Shown one piece after another: positions 45,124-53,397 of a stretch of 64,000 nt of DNA (position 1 is the stretch's first letter; every line of letters starts with the position of its first letter). The DNA comes from Paraburkholderia ginsengisoli NBRC 100965. Its GTDB lineage: Bacteria > Pseudomonadota > Gammaproteobacteria > Burkholderiales > Burkholderiaceae. A model generated the notes under the pieces. It made no database searches and was not told the DNA's origin. It saw only the letters and a list, made by a program, of their open reading frames with translations. The DNA lies in NCBI RefSeq assembly GCF_000739735.1, contig NZ_BBJF01000011.1, positions 124,001 to 188,000 of the forward strand. Direction: 5' to 3'. The translations under genes were made by a program, and so were the position numbers.

Positions 45124-46026
45124 ATGCCTGCTCACACTGTCCGTTTCAAACAGGTCGACGTGTTCACGTCGGTGCCGTTCAAAGGCAATCCGCTTGCTGT
45201 CGTATTCGACGCCGACGAACTCGATGCGAAACAGATGCAGGCCATCGCCCAGTGGACCAATCTGTCTGAAACCACGTTTCTTCTGAAGCCGACCGATCCA
45301 GCCGCCGACTATCGCGCGCGAATTTTCACAACGCATGGCGAATTGCCGTTCGCGGGTCATCCGACGCTCGGCACCGCGCACGCGCTGCTCGAAAGCGGCT
45401 ATCTGCCGAAGCAGGCGGGCAAGCTGGTCCAGCAATGCGGCGTGGGACTCGTCGAACTCGAAGCACTGAGTGATGCGGCCGACACGGCCCACGGCGCGTG
45501 GGCATTCGCCGCGCCGCCCGCAAAGGTCACGCCGCTCGCCGCGGATCGTTACGCGGCGCTGTCTACGGCTTTACGTAGCGACGCGATCGATTTCAGCGCG
45601 ACGCCCTGTGCGGTCGACAACGGCGCGCCGTGGCTCGTGGTGCGTCTGAATTCGGCGCACGACTGCCTCGCGCTCGATCCCGACGCAGCAGCACTCGCCG
45701 AACTCGTACATTCGGTCGACACGCACGGGCTCGCGGCCTACGGCCCGCACCACACCGACGGCCCCGCGACATTCGAGGTGCGCTGCCTGATGGCGGGCGG
45801 CGGCTTCGGCATTGGCGAAGACCCGGTGACCGGCAGCGCCAACGCCGCGCTCGCGGGCCTGCTGAGTGCGCAGCAGCGACGTCCCGGCACGCACTACACG
45901 GCGCGCCAGGGCACTGCGCTGGGCCGCGCCGGTCAGGTGTCCGTGCACTATGACGACGTACGCGGCAAAACGTGGATCGGCGGCCCGTCGGTGACCATCG
46001 TCGACGGCACGTTCCGGCTGCCGTGA
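45124..46026 (+). CDS. PhzF-family isomerase
   Basis: A 300-aa cytoplasmic protein of the diaminopimelate-epimerase-like PhzF fold. QVDVFTSVPFKGNPLAVVFDADEL opens the fold, TNLSETTFLL holds the catalytic Glu (near residue 45) that acts as acid/base in PhzF, ELPFAGHPTLGTAHAL is the GHPT signature, and GIGEDPVTGSANAALAGLL is the second-half counterpart. No other phenazine genes are present, so a role in phenazine synthesis is unlikely; most such homologues have unknown substrates. Confidence 0.9.
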   Translation: MPAHTVRFKQVDVFTSVPFKGNPLAVVFDADELDAKQMQAIAQWTNLSETTFLLKPTDPAADYRARIFTTHGELPFAGHPTLGTAHALLESGYLPKQAGKLVQQCGVGLVELEALSDAADTAHGAWAFAAPPAKVTPLAADRYAALSTALRSDAIDFSATPCAVDNGAPWLVVRLNSAHDCLALDPDAAALAELVHSVDTHGLAAYGPHHTDGPATFEVRCLMAGGGFGIGEDPVTGSANAALAGLLSAQQRRPGTHYTARQGTALGRAGQVSVHYDDVRGKTWIGGPSVTIVDGTFRLP

Positions 46027-46480
46027 GCGTTTCATGCCGAAACGGTTCGAACAGCGCGCCGCATCTCTCGGTGCCCGTTCACAAAAAACCGCATCGTTTT
46101 AACAATCGATGCGGCTTGCATTGCGAGCGGCCTGTCAGAGACCTGGCACACCTGAACACCGGCCCCGATGACATCTTCAGAACAACCAAAACAATCGCGA
46201 GCTACGGCGTCCGAAGCGCCGCGCCGATGGCTCATGCAGATGAACCGGACCCTTCGACGCGCCAGCGTATACCCGATGCGCGGACCCTTCCTTAATCCAG
46301 TGGCATTAAGTAATATCGAAACGTACCCTCTGACCTGTGATCGGTCAGGTCAGGCACGGCTCCACGCCTCCTCCTGCGCAGCAGTTCCGGCACCTTGGTC
46401 ACCATGCAGCCATCCATGAAATCAGCGCAGTCGATGCTCGCGTGTTTGCAGTCGGACGGCACTCAGGCACGGGCCGCCCA
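46027..46480. other. Intergenic region before the GGDEF-EAL gene
   Basis: About 450 nt holding a likely phzF-like terminator (CCGCATCG at 46089-46096 with CGATGCGG at 46107-46114, A-rich before it). Further on, an AT-richer segment with TAATAT near 46309 could be the promoter of the signalling gene, and a small TGACC/GGTCA inverted repeat lies near 46331-46347. I looked for a c-di-GMP riboswitch-like pattern and did not see one. Confidence 0.5.
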
Positions 46481-48835
46481 ATGAGCCAATCCCGCTTTTC
46501 AGAGCAACGCGACGCCAGGCCTCGCCGCGACCCCGCCGTGTCGCGCCGCAGAGCCTTGCTCGTCATTCCCGCGCTCGGCGTGCTGGTCCTGATCCTGCTT
46601 TGGACCGTGATTTTCGCGCGGCTGTCGGTCGAGAAGGAAGCGACGTACCGCGAAGCGATGGCCTCTGCTGCAATTCTCTCCGCGGCGCTGGAGCAGCATA
46701 CGATCAAGGCGATTCACCAGGTCGATCAGATCACCCGCTTCGTCAAATACGAGTTCGAGAAAACGCCGAGTCATTTCGATCTCGCCAGCACCGTCGAAAA
46801 AGGCGTCGTGCAAAGCGAGACGCTCGTGCAGGTATCGTTGATCGATGAACACGGCAAGCTGATCGCCAATACGGCCGAACTCAATCCGAAGCACATCGAT
46901 CTGTCGGACCGCGAGCACTTCAAGGTCCACGAGCATGAGAACGACGACCAGCTGTTTATCAGCAAGCCGGTGCTCGGCCGCATCTCCGGCCATTGGACCT
47001 TGCAGATGACGCGGCGCCTGAATCATCCGGACGGCTCGTTCGCGGGCGTCGTGGTGGTCTCCGAGGACCCCAGCTATTTCACCAGCGATTTCTACAACAA
47101 CGCGGCGATCGGCCATGAAGGCGTGATCGCGGTGATCTCGGACAGCGGCACCGTGCTCGCGCGGCGCACCGGCAGCGTCGACAGCGCGAACGGCGCGTTC
47201 TCCGCGAGCGGCTCGTATCCGACCTCGGAACACGTGTCGGGCACCTACGTCGATTCGATCGACAACGTCACGCGCATCGTCTCGTACCGGCACATCGACG
47301 GTTATCCGCTCGGCGTGCTGGTGGGTCTTTCGCAAGCCGAAGAATTCGCCGACTACAACCACACGCGCAACGTCTATCTGCTGATGGCGGGCTTCATCTC
47401 GCTCGCGATGCTGAGCTTCTTCGCGGTCGCGACCGGACTGATCGGCAAACTGCTCGGCCGCGAACGCGAGATGACGCATCTGGTCGAATACGATCTGCTC
47501 ACCGGCTTGCGCAACCGCTACGCGACGCTGCAGACGTTGCGGCACGACGTGGCGCAGCCGGCCAATCTCGGCCGCCTCGCGATCCTGTTCATCGACCTCG
47601 ACAACTTCAAGACCGTCAACGACACGCTCGGCCACAACGCCGGCGACATCGTGCTGCAGATGACGGCCTCGCGCCTCGCCACCGCGGTCGGCGAGGACGG
47701 TGCGTTGAGCCGCATCGGCGGCGACGAGTTCGTCGTCGTGATCAAGGGCGAGGACGTCGAGAAGCGCGCGGTCGCCCTGGCCGAAGCCGCCGCCGACGCG
47801 TTCGCGAAGCCCTTCGAAGTGCGCGGCAGTTCGTTCGTACTGCATGCGAGCATCGGCATTGCGCTGTACTCCGTGGCCAACGAAAGCGAGATCGATCTGC
47901 TGAAGAAGGCCGACCTCGCGATGTACAGCGCGAAGGACGCGGGCAAGAACTGCTACCAGTTCTATTCGCCGCACCTGTCGCATCGCGCGGATCATTTGAT
48001 GAAGTGGGAACAGCAATTGCGCGTGGCGCTCGCCGAAGGGCAACTATTTCTCGCCTATCAACCAAAGATCGATCTCACGCGCCGCTGCATTACCGGCTTC
48101 GAAGCGCTGGTGCGTTGGAATCATCCGCAGCACGGTTTGATTCCGGCCAACGAGTTCATTCCGGTCGCCGAATCGACCGGCCTGATCGTGCCGATCGGCG
48201 ATTTCGTGATCGAGACCGCGTGCCGGCAACTCGCGCTCTGGCAGCAACAGGGCTACGACACGCTGTCGCTCGCGGTGAACATCTCGGCGGTGCAGTTCTG
48301 GCGCGGCGATCTGTACGAAACCATCTCGCACGCGATCGAGGAATCCGGCATTTCCGCGCGCCGCCTCGAACTCGAAATCACCGAGACCGCGATGATGGAA
48401 TATCCGGAGCTGGTGTCGGAGAAAATCTTCGCGTTGAAGCGCCTCGGCGTGCGCATCGCACTCGACGATTTCGGCACCGGCTACTCGTCGCTGTCCTATC
48501 TGAACCGCTTCTCGGTGGACACGCTGAAAGTGGACCGTTCGTTCATCCAGGCGATTCCCGGCGACCGCAGCGTCTGCGTGATGGTCACCGCAATCGTCAA
48601 CCTGGCGCGCTCGCTCGGGCTCACGGTGGTGGTCGAAGGCACCGAGACCGAAGAGCAGATTGCGTGGCTCGCCGCGCTCGGCCATATCGAGGCGCAAGGT
48701 TTCCTGTTCTCGCGCCCGGTACCGGTGGAGGCGATCCCCGCGCTGCTCGAACGCTTCGGCGTATGCGGTATGGGCGGACGCCACGCCGCGCGGGAAACCG
48801 ACAGCGCGAGCAGCGTGTCGAGTACCAACCACTGA
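46481..48835 (+). CDS. Membrane GGDEF-EAL protein with periplasmic sensor domain
   Basis: A 784-aa c-di-GMP enzyme. The first membrane segment (ALLVIPALGVLVLILLWTVIF) is followed by a ~230-residue periplasmic dCache-like domain. A second membrane segment (VYLLMAGFISLAMLSFFAVATGLIG, about 305-330) leads to a GGDEF domain with an intact GGDEF near 413 but no RxxD inhibitory site upstream of it. The EAL domain has all catalytic markers: FEALVRW near 541, NISAVQFW, ETAMM, DDFGTGYSSL, LKVDRSFI and EGTETEEQ. Both activities look possible. Start MSQSRF was chosen; the frame upstream has no conserved sequence. Confidence 0.92.
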   Translation: MSQSRFSEQRDARPRRDPAVSRRRALLVIPALGVLVLILLWTVIFARLSVEKEATYREAMASAAILSAALEQHTIKAIHQVDQITRFVKYEFEKTPSHFDLASTVEKGVVQSETLVQVSLIDEHGKLIANTAELNPKHIDLSDREHFKVHEHENDDQLFISKPVLGRISGHWTLQMTRRLNHPDGSFAGVVVVSEDPSYFTSDFYNNAAIGHEGVIAVISDSGTVLARRTGSVDSANGAFSASGSYPTSEHVSGTYVDSIDNVTRIVSYRHIDGYPLGVLVGLSQAEEFADYNHTRNVYLLMAGFISLAMLSFFAVATGLIGKLLGREREMTHLVEYDLLTGLRNRYATLQTLRHDVAQPANLGRLAILFIDLDNFKTVNDTLGHNAGDIVLQMTASRLATAVGEDGALSRIGGDEFVVVIKGEDVEKRAVALAEAAADAFAKPFEVRGSSFVLHASIGIALYSVANESEIDLLKKADLAMYSAKDAGKNCYQFYSPHLSHRADHLMKWEQQLRVALAEGQLFLAYQPKIDLTRRCITGFEALVRWNHPQHGLIPANEFIPVAESTGLIVPIGDFVIETACRQLALWQQQGYDTLSLAVNISAVQFWRGDLYETISHAIEESGISARRLELEITETAMMEYPELVSEKIFALKRLGVRIALDDFGTGYSSLSYLNRFSVDTLKVDRSFIQAIPGDRSVCVMVTAIVNLARSLGLTVVVEGTETEEQIAWLAALGHIEAQGFLFSRPVPVEAIPALLERFGVCGMGGRHAARETDSASSVSSTNH

Positions 48836-48975
48836 GCGTGGCTGGCGCGTGGGCATCACGCATCGCGGCGTCGGGAAACTGGCCATATTCACCTTGAGCC
48901 GCACGGCCCTGCCGCGTCGCCTCATACAACGATGCTCCACACGACGGGCGCCCGCATGGAAGGGCCCGTGGCGCC

Positions 48976-50184
48976 ATGCAGACGATCATGAGCCAGGATG
49001 CTGCCAAACCAGAGGAACGCGAACCGCTGTGGACGCTGTTCAGGGTCGTGTTCGGCCTGTCGGCGTTGTCGTGGGGCGGCCTCGCGTTGATGGCGCAACT
49101 CGAGCACCACTACGTCGAACGCGAGGGGCGGCTTTCGCGCGTGGCCTTCTCCGATCTGATCGCGCTCGCGTGGATGGTGCCCGGGCCGGTGGGCTGCAAC
49201 GTCGCCGTGCAACTCGGCCATGCGCTGCGCGGACGCGCCGGCGCATGGGTCGCGGGCATCGCCAGCGTGCTGCCCTTCTCCCTGCTGATGACGCTGTTCG
49301 CGATCTTCTACCGCACGCCGCTCGTGCGCGCCGCCGCGTCGCAAATGCTGCTCAATCACTTCAGCGTCGTGCTCGCCACGCTGATCGCGCTCACCTGGTA
49401 CAAGCAGACGCGCGCGCTGGTGCGCGGCAAGCTCGAATGGATCGCGGCGCTGGTCGGTTGCGTGGCGCTTTTCTATGCGCGCAGTCCCGCCGCCTATGTC
49501 GTGATGCTCGCGGCAGCGTTCGGCGCGGGCTGGCTCGTGAGCCCGGTGCGCAGTGCGCGCCTCGTCGTGTCGCTCAGGCGTGGCGACTGGCAGATGCTGG
49601 CCGCTCTGTGCGTGTTGCTGATGGTGTTCGCGCTGCCGTTGCCGCATCGCTATGAACTGGCGCTGCTGTGGCCGCGGCTCGCCGGCGCCGGCATGACGCT
49701 ATTCGGCGGCGGCTTTTCCGCGTTGCCGGTACTCAGGACGCTGTTCGTCACGCCGGCAATCGGCGTATCGGATAACGACTTCACGCTGGCGTTTTCGCTG
49801 TCGCCGTTATCGCCGGGGCCGCTGCTGAATGTCGTGCCGTTCTTCGGCTATCTGGTGGACGGTTGGGTCGGCGCGCTGATCGCGACGCTCGCGCTGTTCG
49901 TGCCGTCGGGCTGCCTCGTCGTGCTGGCGCAGCGGCATCTGCATCAGTTGAAGACGAACCCGCGCTTCGAACATGGGATGCGGATTCTGCGCGCGCTCAC
50001 GACGGCGTTTCTCGCGGTGGCTGTGTTGCGCATTGCCGCGCATGTGCCGCTCAAACCGGCTTATCTGCTGACCGCACTTTTTTCCGGGATGTGCTTCGCG
50101 AAGCTGAAGGTGCCGGTGTACGCGGTGTATGCGACGGTGGCGGCGGTGTGCGGGTTGTGGCTGGCGTATGGCGCGCTGCCTTGA
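48976..50184 (+). CDS. Chromate transporter (CHR/ChrA family), bidomain
   Basis: A 402-aa inner-membrane protein with two homologous halves and about 10-12 membrane segments. Half 1 has VFGLSALSWGGLALMAQLEHHYV and LAWMVPGPVGCNVAVQLG; half 2 has GMTLFGGGFSALPVLRTLFV and LSPLSPGPLLNVVPFFGYLVDG. These are the CHR signatures (FGG and PGP in each half), but half 1 reads SWGG instead of FGGP, so it is a divergent member and chromate as substrate is not assured. ATG 48976 and ATG 48988 are both possible starts. Confidence 0.83.
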   Translation: MQTIMSQDAAKPEEREPLWTLFRVVFGLSALSWGGLALMAQLEHHYVEREGRLSRVAFSDLIALAWMVPGPVGCNVAVQLGHALRGRAGAWVAGIASVLPFSLLMTLFAIFYRTPLVRAAASQMLLNHFSVVLATLIALTWYKQTRALVRGKLEWIAALVGCVALFYARSPAAYVVMLAAAFGAGWLVSPVRSARLVVSLRRGDWQMLAALCVLLMVFALPLPHRYELALLWPRLAGAGMTLFGGGFSALPVLRTLFVTPAIGVSDNDFTLAFSLSPLSPGPLLNVVPFFGYLVDGWVGALIATLALFVPSGCLVVLAQRHLHQLKTNPRFEHGMRILRALTTAFLAVAVLRIAAHVPLKPAYLLTALFSGMCFAKLKVPVYAVYATVAAVCGLWLAYGALP

Positions 50185-50283
50185 TGAGGCGGGGCGCGGG
50201 CAGCGTCAGCGGTCGGCATGAAGGCAATGGCGGTCGGGGCGAATGCCCAGACCGTCCTTGCCCTGCATCGTCCAATCCCGTTA

Positions 50284-50742
50284 TCAGAACCCGCGCGACA
50301 GCACCGCGACGCCGATCGTCACGACGCCCAGCACGATATTGATCAGCACCAGACGTCGGATCGTGCCCACGGCTCGCGCGCCGTCCGGCCATTTCTGCGC
50401 CTGCACCGCGCGGCGAATGCGCGGGAACACGGCAAAGCGGATGTGGCCGAAGATCAGCATCATCACGATGCCGAGGCCCGCCATTGCATGCAGCGGCCAC
50501 GTGGCGTGACCGCCGCCGAATTGCATCAGCAGAAAACCGCCGGTGAGGAGAATCACCAGCACGGCGGCGGCGACCCAATTGAAGAAGCGGCCGAACACCG
50601 ACTCCCACAGCGGCAGGCGCAGTTGCGGCGACAGATCGGCAATCGCCGGACGCAGACAGAAATGCGCGAAGATCATCCCGCCCACCCACACCGCGACCGC
50701 GAGCAGATGCAGAAAGAGTGCGAGTTCGATAGCCTTGTTCAT
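50284..50742 (-). CDS. CopD-like small membrane protein
   Basis: A 152-aa inner-membrane protein with four membrane segments: ELALFLHLLAVAVWVGGMIFAHF, NWVAAAVLVILLTGGFLLM, MAGLGIVMMLIFGHIRFAV and LVLINIVLGVVTIGVAVL. Conserved His residues in LHLLAVAVWVGG and FGHIRF fit the CopD/cytochrome b561-like family, which can bind haem or copper. Strong GAGAGGA site before ATG 50742. Convergent to the chromate-transporter homologue. Confidence 0.8.
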   Translation of the reverse strand: MNKAIELALFLHLLAVAVWVGGMIFAHFCLRPAIADLSPQLRLPLWESVFGRFFNWVAAAVLVILLTGGFLLMQFGGGHATWPLHAMAGLGIVMMLIFGHIRFAVFPRIRRAVQAQKWPDGARAVGTIRRLVLINIVLGVVTIGVAVLSRGF

Positions 50743-50946
50743 GTTGTTTTCCTCTCCCGACGACGACGCCGCTCTGCTTGGACGATTGATATTGGCAGCG
50801 GCTACTGAGCGCGTTCGACCGCGTTCAGTGCACGCAGTTCCGGGCGCCCGCAGCTTTCCCGTCGATGTGTAGTTGTCATTGCAGCGCGCCTGATGCCGCG
50901 ACGCCGCCATTCCCCGACTTATTGCTTCGCACGCGCGTTACTGCTC

Positions 50947-50982
50947 GCGGCGGGCGTCTGCATGCTAGCAGACGCCCGCCGC
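50947..50982 (-). terminator. Hairpin after parC
   Basis: A perfect 15-bp stem (50947-50961 with 50968-50982) with loop ATGCTA lies 19 nt past the parC stop. There is no T-tract on the minus strand, so it could also be an RNA-stabilising 3' end. Confidence 0.7.
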
Positions 50983-51001
50983 ATTCAAACGTCAAACCTG
51001 G

Positions 51002-53323
51002 TTAAGCCAGCACCGGGCGCATACCGTCGAGCTTCATCTTGCTCTCCGGCGTCCGCCCCTTGCGCGCGCGCTTGCCGACATGCGGCGCGAGCGCGGCGGG
51101 CCCGAGCTTCTCTTCGTCCGTGCGGCCACCACGGCGCGTACCGATCAGCACCACACCCGCATGATTGATCGACAGCGCCTGCAGCAACGTCTCGTTGTCG
51201 TCGAGTGCCATCAGCGTGACGCCGCGGCCGCCGCCCGAGAGCGTCTTCATCTCGTCGAGAGCGAACACCAGCAGACGCCCGCCCGACGACAGACACGCGA
51301 TATGCGTCGCGTCCGGCAGCATCGGCATCGGCGCGAGCGGCGCGGCGCCCGCGTCGATCGTCATGAACGACTTGCCCGCCTTCACTCGGCTCACCATGTC
51401 GCCGACCTTCGCGACAAAGCCGAAGCCGTTGCTCGATGCGAGCAGCAACGCCTGATCGGCGGAGGCCGCGTAGTAGTGCATCAGGTGGCTGCCCGACTCC
51501 AGTTCGATCAGCGACGTGACCGGCACACCATCGCCACGGCCGCCCGGCAGCAGGGCCACCGCGACCGAATAGACGCGCCCGTTGCTGCCCCACGCGATCA
51601 GCGTGTCCGGCGTGCGGCACTGGAACGCCGCGTACAGACCGTCGCCGGCCTTGAACGTGAAGCCGGCCACATCCAGCCCGTGGCCCTTCAACGCCCGCAC
51701 CCAGCCCTTCTGCGAGACCACCACCGTGACCGGCTCATCGACCACGCGCGCTTCGAACGTCGCGCGCTTTTCCTGCTGGATCAGCGTGCGGCGCTCGTCG
51801 CCATACTGCTTCGCGTCGCCTTCGATTTCCTTGATGAGCAGGCGCTTCATCGCCGATTCGCTGCCGAGCAGTTCTTCGAGCTTGGCCTTCTCGTCGCGCA
51901 GTTCGGACAGTTCCTTCTCGATCTTGATCTTTTCGAGCCGCGCCAACTGACGCAAACGGATTTCGAGAATGTCCTCGGCTTGGCGGTCGGACAGGCCGAA
52001 CGCGGCCATCAACGCGACCTTCGGTTCGTCCGACTCGCGAATGATGCGAATGACTTCGTCGATATTCAAGAAGACGATCATCCGGCCTTCGAGGATGTGG
52101 ATCCGATCATCCACCTTCGACAGACGGTGACGCGTGCGGCGCGTGACCGTCGCGAAGCGGAACGCGATCCACTCGTGCAGGATTTCGCTCAAGCCCTTCT
52201 GACGCGGACGGCCATCGCCGCCGACCATCACCATGTTCAGCGACGCGTTCGATTCGAGGCTCGTATGCGCGAGCAGCGAATTGACGAACTCGGTCTGGTC
52301 GATACGGCTCGACTTCGGCTCGAACACGAGACGCACCGGCGCGTCCTTGCCTGACTCGTCGCGCACCGCGTCGAGCAGGCCGAGCATGGTCTGTTTGGTC
52401 TGAAGCTGTTCGGGCGTGAGCGTCTTCTTGCCGAGCTTGATCTTCGGGTTGGTCTGCTCTTCGATTTCTTCGAGCACCTTCTGCGCGGCCGTGTTCGGCG
52501 GCAGTTCGGTAATCACGAGTTGCCACTGACCCCGCGCGAGGTCTTCGATCTTCCAGCGGGCGCGCACTTTCAGACTGCCGCGCCCTGCTTCGTACGCGGC
52601 CGAGATTTCCGCTTCGCTCGAAATGATCTGGCCGCCGCCCGGGAAGTCCGGACCCGGAATGTGCTGCATCAACTCCGCGTGCGACAGCTTCGGATTGCGG
52701 ATCAACGCCACCGCCGCGCCCGCGACTTCGCGCAGATTGTGCGACGGGATTTCCGTCGCGAGACCCACCGCGATGCCCGACGCGCCGTTCAGCAACACGA
52801 ACGGCAAACGCGCCGGCAACGTCTTCGGCTCCTGGAACGAGCCGTCGTAGTTCGCCATGAAATCGACCGTGCCCTGGTCGATTTCGTTGAGCAGCAGTTT
52901 CGCGATCGGCGTGAGACGCGCTTCCGTGTATCGCATCGCCGCCGCGCCGTCGCCGTCGCGCGAGCCGAAGTTGCCCTGACCGTCGATCAGCGGATAGCGC
53001 ATCGAAAAGTCCTGCGCGAGACGCACCAGCGCGTCGTACGCCGACTGGTCGCCGTGCGGGTGATACTTGCCCAGCACGTCGCCGACCACGCGCGCCGACT
53101 TGACCGGCTTCGCGTTGTCGGCGAGGCCCATCTCGTTCATCGCGAACAGGATGCGGCGCTGCACCGGCTTCTGGCCGTCGCACACGTCCGGCAGCGCGCG
53201 GCCCTTGACCACGCTCACCGCATACTCGAGGTACGCGCGCTCCGCATAGTTGCCGAGCGTGAGGAAGTCGCCTTCGGGGGGCGCCGGCTCGTTGAAAAGG
53301 TCGAGAGTGTTATCGTCGTCCAT
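51002..53323 (-). CDS. parC: DNA topoisomerase IV subunit A
   Basis: A 773-aa subunit that cuts and rejoins DNA to unlink sister chromosomes. The breakage-reunion domain has LPDVCDGQKPVQRRILFAM, KYHPHGDQSAYDALVRLAQD and AAAMRYTEARLT with the catalytic Tyr132. The long coiled-coil gate (LEKIKIEKELSELRDEKAKLEELLG) and five to six C-terminal propeller blades follow. At positions equal to E. coli Ser80 and Glu84 it has Gln93 and Asp97. It lies 74 nt after parE on the same strand and is probably co-transcribed. Ends at a long hairpin. Confidence 0.96.
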   Translation of the reverse strand: MDDDNTLDLFNEPAPPEGDFLTLGNYAERAYLEYAVSVVKGRALPDVCDGQKPVQRRILFAMNEMGLADNAKPVKSARVVGDVLGKYHPHGDQSAYDALVRLAQDFSMRYPLIDGQGNFGSRDGDGAAAMRYTEARLTPIAKLLLNEIDQGTVDFMANYDGSFQEPKTLPARLPFVLLNGASGIAVGLATEIPSHNLREVAGAAVALIRNPKLSHAELMQHIPGPDFPGGGQIISSEAEISAAYEAGRGSLKVRARWKIEDLARGQWQLVITELPPNTAAQKVLEEIEEQTNPKIKLGKKTLTPEQLQTKQTMLGLLDAVRDESGKDAPVRLVFEPKSSRIDQTEFVNSLLAHTSLESNASLNMVMVGGDGRPRQKGLSEILHEWIAFRFATVTRRTRHRLSKVDDRIHILEGRMIVFLNIDEVIRIIRESDEPKVALMAAFGLSDRQAEDILEIRLRQLARLEKIKIEKELSELRDEKAKLEELLGSESAMKRLLIKEIEGDAKQYGDERRTLIQQEKRATFEARVVDEPVTVVVSQKGWVRALKGHGLDVAGFTFKAGDGLYAAFQCRTPDTLIAWGSNGRVYSVAVALLPGGRGDGVPVTSLIELESGSHLMHYYAASADQALLLASSNGFGFVAKVGDMVSRVKAGKSFMTIDAGAAPLAPMPMLPDATHIACLSSGGRLLVFALDEMKTLSGGGRGVTLMALDDNETLLQALSINHAGVVLIGTRRGGRTDEEKLGPAALAPHVGKRARKGRTPESKMKLDGMRPVLA

Positions 53324-53397
53324 CTAGATTCCGTATCCGTGTTTGGCGTGAAGTTTTCGTTCGAATGCTGAGCGCTGTGCAGCTTAAAACCGCGCGC

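Noticed and set aside
46027..46480. Possible c-di-GMP riboswitch before the GGDEF-EAL gene
   Set aside because: The conserved GEMM sequence and helices were not found; only a phzF-side terminator and a small inverted repeat are present.
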